A stretch of DNA of 64,000 nucleotides from Macrolepiota albuminosa (taxonomy: Eukaryota; Basidiomycota; Agaricomycetes; Agaricales; Agaricaceae): the NCBI GenBank assembly GCA_027475525.1, contig JAMWFC010000053.1, positions 806,001-870,000 on the forward strand. The letters are read 5' to 3'. Of this stretch, positions 23,068-33,455 are shown in pieces; the first letter of the stretch is position 1, and each line of letters starts with the position of its first letter. A program made the position numbers and the translations under genes. The notes under the pieces were generated by a model. That model saw only the letters and a list, made by a program, of their open reading frames with translations, ran no database searches and had not been told where the DNA came from.

Positions 23068-23179
23068 CGATCGGCACTGCTGATCAAATTAAGCGCCGGC
23101 ACGCTTACTTCAGCTGCTGACCACTCAGCAAAGCCGCGATCGGCACTGCCGATCAAATTAAGCGCCGGCACGCTTACTT
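23041..23179. repeat. Imperfect direct repeat of about 70 bp
   Basis: Two copies starting CAGCTGCTGACC at 23041 and 23111, with one indel and several substitutions. Unlike the 77-bp blocks it is diverged, so it is probably a genuine duplication in the element's 3' spacer. Confidence 0.8.
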
Positions 23180-26100
23180 AATTGATGTGGGCGCTTAACG
23201 CCCTTTAACTCCAAATAACGGTCAAGTGCCGCCAACTTGGAGCAATGGGAGTGTGGCTCCCATGTTGTGTCTCCCAGGGACCAGCGTACTTCAAACTCGA
23301 GCGTATTACGCTCAGTCCACCGGTGCCCAATTATGCACTCGACGAACCATTTGTCATTGTCTCGAGCTCCAAAATCATAGGGGCCCGGGGTTGCCCTGTT
23401 AGGGAACAGCGCATCGTCCAACGCGCTGTAAGGTCGCAACAGCGACACATGAAACTTAGAAACGATGCGTCGTTCCTGTAGTGCCAAAGGCAGCTCCAAC
23501 AAGTAGTTGGAGGTACTTGGCTCCGCGTCCAGCACGCGGTATGGGCCTACCCATTTCGGGCAGAGTTTGCTCGCTCTTCCCTTTGGGAGCCTCAGATTAC
23601 GCGTTGATAGGTATACCAACGCTCCTACAGCTATTGGCGGTTCTTTTCGCCTATGGTGATTGGCGTTTTTCGCCTGGAAGACTCGCGCCTCTATGATGGT
23701 GTCATGCGCCGCCGCGATGTTTTCCAGGGCCTGCCTGGCGAACTCAACAACTCCGCGGTGAGCCACCGTATCAGCACGAACCTCGTGCAACATGGAGGGC
23801 AAGTACCCTCCGTTGAGTTCAAAGGGTGCATACCCTGTGGTATCTGAGATACTCGCGTTAATCGCGAACTCCGTGAGTGGACACCAGTCCACCCAGTCCC
23901 GTTGGTCAGGGCAAACAACTGCCCTCAGAATTTGGCCTATACTGCGGTTAGCCCGCTCTGTCTGCCCATCCGTTTGAGGATGGAACGACGTCGACATGAG
24001 GAGTCAAGCTCCTAGCAGGTTGTGGAGTTCTCTCCACTATTGAGACGTGAACTTCGAGTCACGGTCGCTCACAATGGTGCTAGGCAGCCCATGCAGCCTA
24101 ACGATCTCCCTCAGGTAGATCCAAGACAGCTCCTTAGCCGTCAGCGTAGTTCGCACCGGTATGAGGTGCACCATGCTCGTCATGCGGCATATGACTACCC
24201 AGAGGTAATCAAACCCTCTGGACTCGGGAAAGGGACCTACGAAGTCCATTCCGATTGAGTCCCAGGGTTTCACCGGCACGGGTAGCTGGTGTAGCTTCCC
24301 GGGAGGGGATCCAGGGGGCAACTTTGCCCTCTGACACGCTGCGCATGACGCGCAAAACTTAGTTACTTCTTGGGCCATGCGTGGCCACCAATACCATCTC
24401 CGGATGTAGCCCAACGTCTGGGCGGCACCAAAGTGCCCCACCAGGGCATGAGCCTGGTCCAAGACCCGCGTAACAATGGTTCGCGTACGGGGGAGGCATA
24501 CCACTGCCACCCCTTGACGGTTCTCCGTCATGATGAGTCCACCAGGCTCATGCCTGAACCGAGGATGGTCATCAGGATTGGCAATTATCTCGGCGAAGAG
24601 AGAATCATCGCCATAGTCCTGCACCACCTCCTGCCGGAAGTCGTTATTGACCAGGCTAGGAGGCTGGGATGAAGGCAATTCGCCTTCGAGCATCTCTGCA
24701 AGTGTCACGGGTACATCATGGCACTCGTGCTCCCTAGTGGACATTGGGTCCACAGCTTCATGCTCCTTGAGCAACTGGGCGGCTACGTCCCGCTCTTCAC
24801 GCTGCTCTTTGAGGCGAGTGCTTCGCCTTTGTTCATCGTCACGCATAGCACGTACGTCCAGGACATGCTCCCTGAGCTCCTGGTATCGGTGAAGAGGTAA
24901 ATCCTCTCCTTCAGGATCTATGCGGCAGTCTGCCTGCACATACTCATGAGGCTCGTGAGCCTCCCCAACCACATCACTCTCAAAGTAGCGAGACAAGCAG
25001 TCTGCCACTTTGTTGAGTTTACCTTTAACATAGGTGATGTCGAACTGGTATCTCGACATGTAATCTATCCACCGTCACTGACGCGGCGACAAGTTCACCT
25101 GAGTTTTGAAGAACTCAAGGGCCTTGTGGTCCGTTATGATGTGGATGGGATATCCCATCAGCTTATCCTCCCATTTAAGGAGGGCTTCGAGTATGGCAAG
25201 AGTCTCCAACTCATGCACCGCATAGTTTTGCTGGGCTGTAGTGAACTTTTTTGACATGAACCCTGCTGAGCGGCACGTCTGCCAGCTGCTTCCCTGGCCA
25301 TACATGGCCCCGACGCCTGTCTTGGATGCATCGCAAATGAGCCATATAGGCTCGTCCCGTCTAGGGTCAATTGGTCGGATCACCGGAGTCTTCATACAGA
25401 TCCGTTTGACCATCTCGAAGCACCGCTGGTGCAACGGCCTCCAATTGAACGGTGACCCGTTCTGCGTCATGGCCATAAGTGGCCCAATATAAGCTGTTAC
25501 ATCGGGCAAGAAGCTCGAAATGTAGTTGACAAGACCAACAAACCGTTGGATGTCATTGTAGTTTCGGGGCGTTCGCCACTCCCAAATGCGATCGAGCTTG
25601 TCCTGATCGGGGTGGATACCCTGCTCATCAATGACATGCCCTAGGCAGTCTATACTCTGAGCGTAGAGCTCACATTTCTTCCACTTCAAGTACAACTTGT
25701 ACTTGCGCAGTCGTTCAAATACAACTCTGAGGTGCTGCTCATGCTCCTCCATAGTATCCGAGTAGATGAATATGTCATCTAGGTAGACGTGCATGAAACG
25801 TCCTATCACGTCTCGGAAGATAGAGGTCATTAGCCTCTGGAAAGTTGCTGGAGCATTGCAGTCTCCAATCTGCATTATATTGCTCGTAAACGTGCCCATG
25901 ATCGATGCGAAAACGGTCTTGGGTACGTCCTTGGTGCGAATGCGCACCTGCTCATAAGCGTCAGTGAGGTCGATCTTCAAGCGATACTTCGCCCGAGCCA
26001 CGTCTTCCTGGATCACCTCCTGATCTGGTAAAGGAGTTACATCCTTTATGGTGTTGTCATTGCGCTGACGCGCATCAAGAGCTGTTCGAAGGGTTCCATC

Positions 26101-27060
26101 CTTCTTTGGGATGCACAATAATGGTGCAGCTTGAGCGGTGGTGCATGGGGACCACCATTGAGCATTCAAATAGCGATTAGTCTTATCGCGTAGTTGCTCC
26201 TGGAGGGCGCGCGGACAGCGCGGCAAGTGGTACTTATACTGCTTGTTCTCGTCTATGAGATTAATCTCATGGTTCACCTCCCGCCATGGCGGGAGCTCCT
26301 CCTTGGTCCCATTGACCATGTCGGCAAATTCTTCTTGCCATTGCTGATGCAACCAAGGAATATCTTCCTCACAAAGGCTTGTCGCCTTCTGCTTCCCCTT
26401 CATACGCACAGGGGGAAGTACTTCCACCGTCTCTGAGGGTGGCCGAGGCGGTGGTGCATACTGCTTGCGCATGGCGACCACTCAATTGACACTGTCATCG
26501 GGTATATGTAGTCTCAGCGGAGAACCCGCTGCCGCTGCCTTATAAGCCATGAGGCTTCTTCCCTCACGTACAAGTGAGTACGCTACGGACACCTCGTCCG
26601 AGGCTGGCTGGCAATATGCTGGTCTGACGGTCATCCGTCTCTGGTGCGCATTTCGCGCACACGTGGCTGCCACCAGCTCGTTCCACTCTTGCGGCATTCG
26701 GGGGTCGTATGCCCAGTCGTACTCCGGCAGGGGGGCTGGTCGCTCCCATAGGGACCGTGTGTCCCCCTCTTCTGAGGCTTCCGCCTCTCGGATGCTGTCT
26801 TTCAAGTCTTCCAACTTGACTCGTGAGGACGTAGGTGGACATACATCCACTGAGTCCTCCCGTCGTCTCGCCTTTCGATGGCGTTTGTCTGGAGGCCTTG
26901 CGCCTCGAATCTCAGGAGCGATTATTCGCTCGTTGCTCTTCTTGGAGGCTTGATACTCCTCCTCGCTCATCATTACCACGTTGTGGTCTGCGCTCAGTCC
27001 AGGCATAGCCTGCACTTCCTCCTCCCCATCCTCCACGGTCGGCACTCTGCGCCGGCCAAG
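23158..27060 (-). pseudogene. Element A pol: RT, RNase H, integrase, with in-frame stops
   Basis: Copies the element's RNA and integrates the DNA. On the minus strand the RT carries YLDDIFIYSD (about 25,770), the connection and RNase H region holds DASKTGVGAMYGQG, and the integrase shows the H2C2 finger (HALVGHFG...CASCAACQRAK), the first Asp in IGMDFVGPFPES, the second in IVSDRDSKFTSQ and the Glu in HPQTDGQTERANRS, followed by a C-terminal domain ending at 23158. The reading frame is continuous from gag-protease, but stop codons lie at 27061 (TGA, ending the protease ORF), 26482 (TGA), 25075 (TGA), 24037 (TAG) and 24004 (TGA). No frameshift is needed. The codons before and after each stop keep the family's sequence (for instance LSPRQ, stop, RWIDYMSRY), so these are point mutations. 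Confidence 0.92.
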
Positions 27061-30000
27061 TCATGGAGAGTCCTTGCGTTTCTCCGTAGTGCGATGACGT
27101 CGCAGACGATTATCAGTGTCGTCTGCTGTAGCTCGCTCGGCTGGGATCACTTTCCCATTCACTAGCACCTGACAATGGTCAAAGTCTAATATGACTTTGT
27201 TACGCCGCATGAATGGCGTTCCCAGTATCATATCGTAGCGATCGAAGTTCACTACATCCATGTATTCCCAGCTACGTGAGCCCGGTGTGTGGACAGTCAC
27301 ATTCGTCCCATACTGTACCATGGCCCGGCTCCCTACGGTGCCCAGCTGTAACGCCAACGGCGTATCCAACTCCTGCACGGATATTCCGTACACATGGGCG
27401 AACTGGGGCGTTATGCCCGACGTAGTGCTCCCAGAGTCCCATAAGGTCCATGCCTTGTGGCCTTCTACGTCCACATACGAGACCAGGCACTCCTTGTCTG
27501 CTCGTTTCAATATAGGGCGCTGTAAAGTGCCCTCTGCACGACGAAGAGTCACCTTCTTCATCCGAACCACGTTATTTCGTTCGGGATCATTTGTGGACGG
27601 CCAATCCGTCATCGCCGCTAGGCACTCGGAGTCGCTGTCGCAACTGTAGTACTCATTGTCGTAGGCGTCGTCATATACGTCGACTGTGACGTACTCCTCC
27701 CCCTCCACGACCACACTCTACTGTAGTACTCATTGTCGTAGGCGTCGTCATATACGTCGACTGTGACGTACTCCTCCCCCTCCACGACCACACTCTCGGG
27801 CTCGGCACCCGATGCCTCCTCTGGGGGCTCCTGGTCGTTTGTGGGGTGCTCTGCCTCAGAACGACCACACTCTCGGGCTCGGCACCCGATGCCTCCTCTG
27901 GGGGCTCCTGGTCGTTTGTGGGGTGCTCTGCCTCAGATTTGGCAGATACGTCTCCATCACTCCCACTCGTGGCTGCAGTATGTGCAGCTCGAAGGTGGGC
28001 GCGGGGTGTATACCCCTTCCTCGGGGTACCTGGCTTTGCAGGGCAGTTGGTAGCGTAGTGGCCTGGTTGGCCACACGCGAAACAAGTCCCCGCTTGCCCC
28101 GGTGGGTTGGCCGGCTTGAAGTCCGGCCTTGGTTTAGGACGTTCTCCGTCCGGCACCCGCTCTGGGCGTGGGCGGCTCTGCCCTTGGATCGCAGCAGGGG
28201 TTCTGCGCACAACAAACCGCGTGTTGCGGTCACGGTCCAAATCGGCCTTTTTGGCCAAGAAGGTCCCTACATGCTGACCCCGTGAGGGTGTCCCACCAGG
28301 CGGTAGTCGCCTGGGTCCCCCTTTGTGTCCACTCCGATGTTCGTAGTGGTTAGCAGTCTTCAGAGACTGCTCATACCGGATGGCATATGCCACAAATTCT
28401 TCCACATTGTTGACTTCTGGGGACAATCCGTCCTCACGTATCAAATAGCGGCGCATGTCCGCTGGAATGCCATCCAAGAATGTTTCAAGCATTGTATACC
28501 CGTCCGGGTAAACAGCCATGTTCTGGGCATGGTCATTAAGGGTATCATAGAACCCTTGTACCCCCAACTTCTCGGTGTACTTGGCGGACTGGAAGTCCCG
28601 CCGTGCATCCTGGAGCGTTGAGGGGTGTACGAATCGATCGTACAGTCCTGTAAGGACTCCTTTAAACGTCCAGTCATATTGGACACGATTGACGTGCAGT
28701 ACTGCCCGTCGAAACCAACCCATGGCCTCTCCGGCCAAGAACTCAGGCAGAACGAAGATTCGTTCTCGTTCCATACGGTCACCTCCGTATAAGCACATGG
28801 CGAGATGGGTGCATACATCCATCGCCCAATCTTCCAGGTCGCTGAACTTGGAGGCACCTGTATAGGCGCAAACGTGCCTACTATCTGCTTTGCGCAGCTT
28901 CACTCTGTCTGGTAACCGTAAGGTTACGCCTAGGGCATCATCGACTACTCGATGCAGGCAATCGTGCATGGCTTCACGGTGCATACAAATGGCCTCCCGC
29001 TGACCCGGGGATCTAGTCACCAAATCAGCGGCTTGGGGAAGCGACTTCCCTCGTCCACCTTGCGGAGGACGTCCCGAGCCTCCTCGACTGTGGGCATAAT
29101 TGCCCTCGTCTCGAGGACTCGACCTAGGGCCGTCATCCCGGCCGTTACCAGGGACATCACGTCTCGTGGCGCCATCTCGATCGAGGAAGTCTCCTCGATC
29201 ATGATCGTTGCGCCGCCCTGGACCTGGAGAAGCTTGATTCTCCTGACCCTGCGTGACGAATTGACGACGCATCTCGTCAATGGGCTTAGTGCCCTCGAAT
29301 ACGATGCCCTGATCATCGATAAGGGATTGTCCCTTAGTCCTGAGGTCGCCATTGCGCATGCGTTGATACGCGACTCTGTCACTCAACGTTTCGGCCATGG
29401 GCACGCGCGGCATCACCAATGCCTCACTCTCCACCTTGAGCACAGTACTATCGTGCCCATCCGGACCTGACATATCTGTCCTACGGTCTTGGTTATGCAT
29501 GTGCGGGGGCTCCTCACGCCACCCTTGTCCTGCTGGAGTATAAAAAGTACTCACCGGTCTTACTTCGGGCACTTCCTGCGCCCGTGCTAGTGCCTCCACT
29601 AGCTCGATTCCGACGTCTTGATTGCGTCGTGCTGAGCATTCCTCGGACGTGTGGCTCCAGGGGGTCGAGACCCCCGATTGCCGTGTGGCCTTACGCTGCA
29701 CATACATCTGCAGCTCCATAGTGAGCACTCTCACCATCAAGTCAGTATATTTCGTACTGAATACATTGGGCACTTTGTGCCCTTGTCGTCTAAGTGCTAC
29801 TATATGTGCTGACGCGTAGCGCTCGAGTCGCGCTTGGGTGGTGTATTTCATCACCTCTGGGTGCAAGTCCCAGAATACCCGCAAGCGCACGGTGTACGCG
29901 GTTTTCAGCCGCTGTTCCTCTGCTCCGACGTTGTCGTCACTCGACGACTCAATCACCTCCTCTGGAGGCTCTACAGCCTCCTGAACTTCCTCCACCGCTG

Positions 30001-30550
30001 GTGTGCGCGGGAATTGGTTTTCCGCACGGGACACTTCAGGGCTTGCAGCCTCCTCTGGTACCTCTTTGATACGGGCTTCTGCTATCTTGGAAGGCATTGG
30101 GCCCGCTGTGGGCCGCCTAGTCCCACTACTCCGGTTCGACGGGATAGATTTCCCAGTCCGTACCGACGATTCGGTGTCTCCTGGGGCGCCATAGGTGCCT
30201 GTCGACTGTCGGCCATCTTCAGGGGGCCCTTTGGACGCTAATCGGCTGGACCGCCGCAGTTCTCCTGGCAGCTGCGTAACTGGGGGAGTTAATCCCCCTG
30301 GCATCTTATCCTGGAGACGTTGCTGACCGTCCTGCTGTGAGCTTTCAGCTCTCCGGGCCTCGCTTTCGATCCCGGTCAGGTCGGTGCTTCGACCTTGGTC
30401 TTGAGCCTTGGGTCTCGCCTGACCCGCATTGGTCGCTGACGCGTCCTGGGTGTCTGCTGGGTCTCCCCGTAGATCGTGGGCATTACGCCCGCCGTCAGTG
30501 GAAACTGCAGGTATGGGATTACTCATCGTTTCCCTGTTTGAAATTTGCAT
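27061..30550 (-). CDS. Element A gag-protease
   Basis: Capsid and protease part of the Ty3 polyprotein. From ATG 30550 (MQISNRET, with another ATG at 30526) the protein is charged and low-complexity, then carries the capsid region (residues about 540-700), a zinc knuckle CFACGQPGHYATNC and, near 27,430, the aspartic-protease motif LWDSGSTTSGI followed by LGTPFM. Two overlapping 77-bp artefacts (27643-27796 and 27784-27937) split gag from protease in the raw sequence; subtracting both (154 bp) makes one frame from 30550 to the TGA at 27061. The frame stays the same into RT, so the element probably encoded one gag-pol frame before nonsense mutations. Confidence 0.88.
27643..27796. repeat. Perfect 77-bp tandem duplication (no. 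11)
   Basis: Bases 27643-27719 equal 27720-27796, between gag and protease of element A. Confidence 0.97.
27784..27937. repeat. Perfect 77-bp tandem duplication (no. 12)
   Basis: Bases 27784-27860 equal 27861-27937; it overlaps duplication 11 by 13 bp. Confidence 0.97.
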
Positions 30551-30657
30551 GGTGTGGCTGTGCAAGAAGCTCGAGAAGCTGATAGAGTTCTGTCAACGAA
30601 CTCAGCGACTGACGTCGGGTGCTAGGCAATAGATCCTAGCTGGCGGATTCAAAAAAA

Positions 30658-30882
30658 TGTAACGAAGTTACAGTGTTGTGAGCTTAATGTTCACACAGTA
30701 CAGAATCAGACCAGACTGGTCTATTGACTATGTAGGTGTAATACAAAAATAAGCTGCTTAGTAAGCAGCACAGGTACGGTATTTATAGTAATGTAAATAA
30801 TAATATTATATTATAATAATAATATAATATTCTACAGTAAGTAAAGCTATGTGGCCAATGCCACATAGCGGACTACGCTACA
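30658..30882 (-). repeat. 5' LTR of element A
   Basis: The 225-bp LTR upstream of gag (the element runs leftwards). Its outer edge is flanked by TTCGT. Confidence 0.95.
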
Positions 30883-31222
30883 TTCGTATGGCATTGCTAT
30901 GGAATATCTCAAGGACGTTCGCTCAATCCCCGACTTGCCATGTCTTAGGGTAAATGAGCTTTGCACGCTGGTCAAGTCATTTCACCAACAAGGTCTTGTC
31001 CACGGGGATCTGCGAGATTCGAACATTCTATGGGATTCTTAGGGAAACTTCTGGTTGATTGATTTCGACTGGGGTGGCCTCGATGGCAAAGTATTTTACC
31101 CATCGGCAAACTTGAATGAAGACCTTATGCTTGGTCGAACATCTAACAGCCTTGCAATAACAGCATCCGATGATGAAAGGGTACTGGGGATTACACTCGG
31201 GAAGATTGCGGGAAGATTGTAA

Positions 31223-31800
31223 AATGTTGAAGGACGACTTGTACATGGTCGAAGATATGTTTTATTCTCTCTCATTTCTACTTACATCCTTTTTCCCCTG
31301 ACTATCGAGCGCGCCACCAGGTGTGGTGCGCGATCGGTATTTGTTATTCTTTGGTTGGTTGGTTGGTTGGTTGACATTACCCGGGGAGGTCCACGCATGA
31401 ACGACCGGGGCCCGTACTACATACATTTGGTCGCGTACCAAGTATGCTACAGACATCCCCCCCTTCGAGTGCTGTGAGAACCTGTCCTCGCCTTTACTCT
31501 ACGAGATCCTCCTATTACATATAAACCTTTGAAATGTCCATAAATGTCAGAAATAGCCAGGGACTGACAGGTTGTAAGAATAGAGGATATAGAGGTAAGG
31601 TCTAGAGTGGATGGCTGAGGAACGTCGCACACTGCCCGAGAAGGAATGCGAACGCTGTCCTTGAAGTCTGCCAATTCTGTACTGGAAGCTGTGTCTGCCA
31701 AATGAGATATGAGATTTATAAGCTGTTAATTTATCCTTGAATTCAAGGAGGATTGTACAGAGGGGCAGTATCAAGGATCCCAAAAACTGTATAGACCCAC
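31223..31800. other. Spacer between the Crinkler relic and the LINE fragment
   Basis: No gene recognised. It contains a GC-rich inverted repeat around 31,310-31,333 (GCGCGCCACC against GTGGTGCGCG) and a short TTGG microsatellite at about 31,353-31,373. Confidence 0.4.
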
Positions 31801-32134
31801 CTAGCGTGTTCTAGTGGCTGCATTTGAGGGGATCAGTTTTCCAAGGAAGGCATAGGGCTCCATGGTTCCCCATAGGGCACATACGATGGGGTCCAATTTT
31901 CTAAGACTGTTCTTAAAGTCCATGCGGGCCGCCAGTGTGATTCGTCGATGCATGATTGGCATCAAACCAGTTTTCATTAACAGTGAAGCAAGCACAGACC
32001 GTGAGCCGAGACCCAAGAGCTGTCTGCAGTACGCGACCTGGACAGCTTCAAGAAGTGCTCGAGACGACGGTGCGACGTCAATGACAAGTTTACAGCCAAA
32101 TATGAGATGTGGATCCCTGGCCATATATAGATGT
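31801..32134 (-). mobile_element. LINE (non-LTR retrotransposon) fragment, C-terminal RT region
   Basis: The minus strand reads YMARDPHLIFGCKLVID, then AVQVAYCRQLLGLGSRS and MHRRITLAARM, a pattern typical of the region after the RT fingers and palm in basidiomycete LINE proteins, where a PHL-x-YGCE motif precedes a LRRLLGL block. The fragment is cut at 32134 by the 5' LTR of element B; its upstream part is not found at the other side of element B. About 110 residues remain. Confidence 0.65.
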
Positions 32135-33054
32135 TGATACGTCTGCCTCACACGAGGCAGACAATAAGAGTCTAAATACAGTCCCAATATACCCAAAAAG
32201 CGCTGAAAACCGTAAGCGCAGTCGAAAACTGTAGACATGGGCAGACTCACCTGAAAAACCCGACCCCAAACTTACAAGAACTAGCAAAACCCAGCCAGCG
32301 CAGCAGTAAACGTGGTAACAAGGCAGTGATCAACGATTGATCCAATCAGGGATAGCCGGAGAAGTGGCAGTGCTCGGCAGAAGCCAAGACCTCGGCATCA
32401 TCTCCGAAATCGGCACTGTCACCTCTTCATCCCGTCACTCTATCCTTTGCGCAACGCCACCACAACGACAGCCCACCGCGACCACGAAACAACGATGAAG
32501 TGAGCCCGGGAGAAAGGAAACAGAGAGACGAGAGGATAAGGAAAGGCAGCGGAGGAAAGGACTAGCAGTAAAAGGGGTGCAGCCACGCGCACCAGACCGG
32601 ACAAACCATTAGCCACAAAAACCAGGCTCGGTAGCACGCTAACCGACTGCCTGGGCATGGCAACGCTTTACGACGGCACGAAAACACGCGCCATAAGTAG
32701 TGGTCCGTGCATCGAAGGGAGGGATATAAAAGGAGGGCGGAATTGGGGGAGTCGGGCAAGTAATCAACTTGCCACGGCTCGGAGTCCCCAGGGAGCGGAC
32801 GTCTTAGGCCTACGAGCGACTAGATTTACTTCGGGTTTTAGTAATAATACTATTTTGACCCATTTCGAGTGTAAACTTTAAGTTTTTCATTCAAATAAAT
32901 CAATTAAAAATTATAATCACTTTCTACAAAGTGCGCGCGCGTGTAACGTTGCCCCACGTACTCTGTGAAGTTGGGACAGTTGAACTACAACAAAGTTTAG
33001 TCTAAATTACATTTTGGACTACTTTAAATAAAGTAAACTACCCATTTCGCATCA
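32135..33054 (+). repeat. 5' LTR of element B
   Basis: 920 bp, TG...CA ends. Pairs with 41899-42818 with differences seen only at three sites (for example ACTTACAAGA/ACTTACGAGA). A TATA-like GGATATAAAAGG lies at about 32,723, well placed as promoter. Confidence 0.96.
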
Positions 33055-33152
33055 TCTGGAGCCCACCGCGAGGGGAGTCTAAATTACATTTTGGACTACT
33101 TTAAATAAAGTAAACTACCCATTTCGCATCATCTGGAGCCCACCGCGAGGGG
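32999..33152. repeat. Perfect 77-bp tandem duplication (no. 13)
   Basis: Bases 32999-33075 equal 33076-33152, straddling the end of the 5' LTR and the primer-binding site of element B. Confidence 0.97.
33057..33071 (+). other. Primer-binding site of element B
   Basis: TGGAGCCCACCGCGA, two bases after the LTR, fits the complement of a tRNA 3' end (ending TCCA). Duplication 13 repeats it at 33134-33148. Confidence 0.6.
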
Positions 33153-33455
33153 GCTTTTGTTGCACAATCAAACACTTTGTCGGATCTCCATTTGGAGTCC
33201 AAACCACCAAAAAGAAACATTAGTTTCGCACCGCCAGGTTCTTGGCCCGGCACGCCTAAGGTTACTACACCAAGGGCAAAAACCATTATTTCTCCCAGGA
33301 GAAGAGAAACTCGTGCATCCTCCAAGGGCACAGTTGCTAGTCTCCCGGATCCAGACGCTGTACTTCGTAAACGAAAACTTCGGACTGAGAAGTACACGCC
33401 TACACCACAAACACCTAAGTCTTCATTGCCTGAGCCAACTAAGTTGACCAGCATT

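Larger units (their letters stand above)
19412..30882 (-). mobile_element. Ty3/gypsy LTR retrotransposon A, full length, TTCGT target duplication
   Basis: Two 225-bp direct LTRs (19412-19636 and 30658-30882) bound the element, with identical 5-bp flanks TTCGT (19407-19411 and 30883-30887). Read on the minus strand, the LTR starts TGTAGCG and ends TTACA. The internal order gag, protease, RT, RNase H, integrase is that of Metaviridae. A G-rich tract (GGGGGGTG) abuts the 3' LTR and serves as polypurine tract. An extra 1042-codon ORF lies between integrase and 3' LTR. The LTRs differ at only a few positions, so the insertion is fairly recent, but five in-frame stops show that the copy is not autonomous. 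Length is inflated by three 77-bp artefacts (22913, 27643, 27784). Confidence 0.95.
17060..31222 (+). pseudogene. Crinkler-type protein: three ubiquitin-like modules, nuclease-like domain, kinase; split by Ty3 element A
   Basis: Reading from ATG 17060, three header modules follow each other, each with the Crinkler signature around D-x-LxLW: ASELKVWRCPKFP (17,206 on), PMHLVVWRCLKSP and PNDLQLWKLYKPR. Then comes a PD-(D/E)XK-like region with MIVEFKN near 18,675 and, after an intron beginning GTGAGT at about 18,847, a helical linker into the kinase N-lobe (KKILVKFTQKYSED). Ty3 element A sits at 19412-30882. Beyond it the kinase resumes with VHGDLRDSNILWD (catalytic loop) and LIDFDWGG (metal-binding loop), ending at TAA 31220. 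Counting one TTCGT target copy and one copy of the 77-bp duplication at 19255, the frame is continuous across the insertion. One true nonsense codon, TAG 31040-31042, separates the two kinase motifs. The gene is therefore inactive as a kinase in this assembly. Confidence 0.7.

Noticed and set aside
23041..23179. A sixteenth 77-bp assembly artefact
   Set aside because: The period is about 70 and the copies differ by substitutions and an indel, so it is a real diverged repeat.
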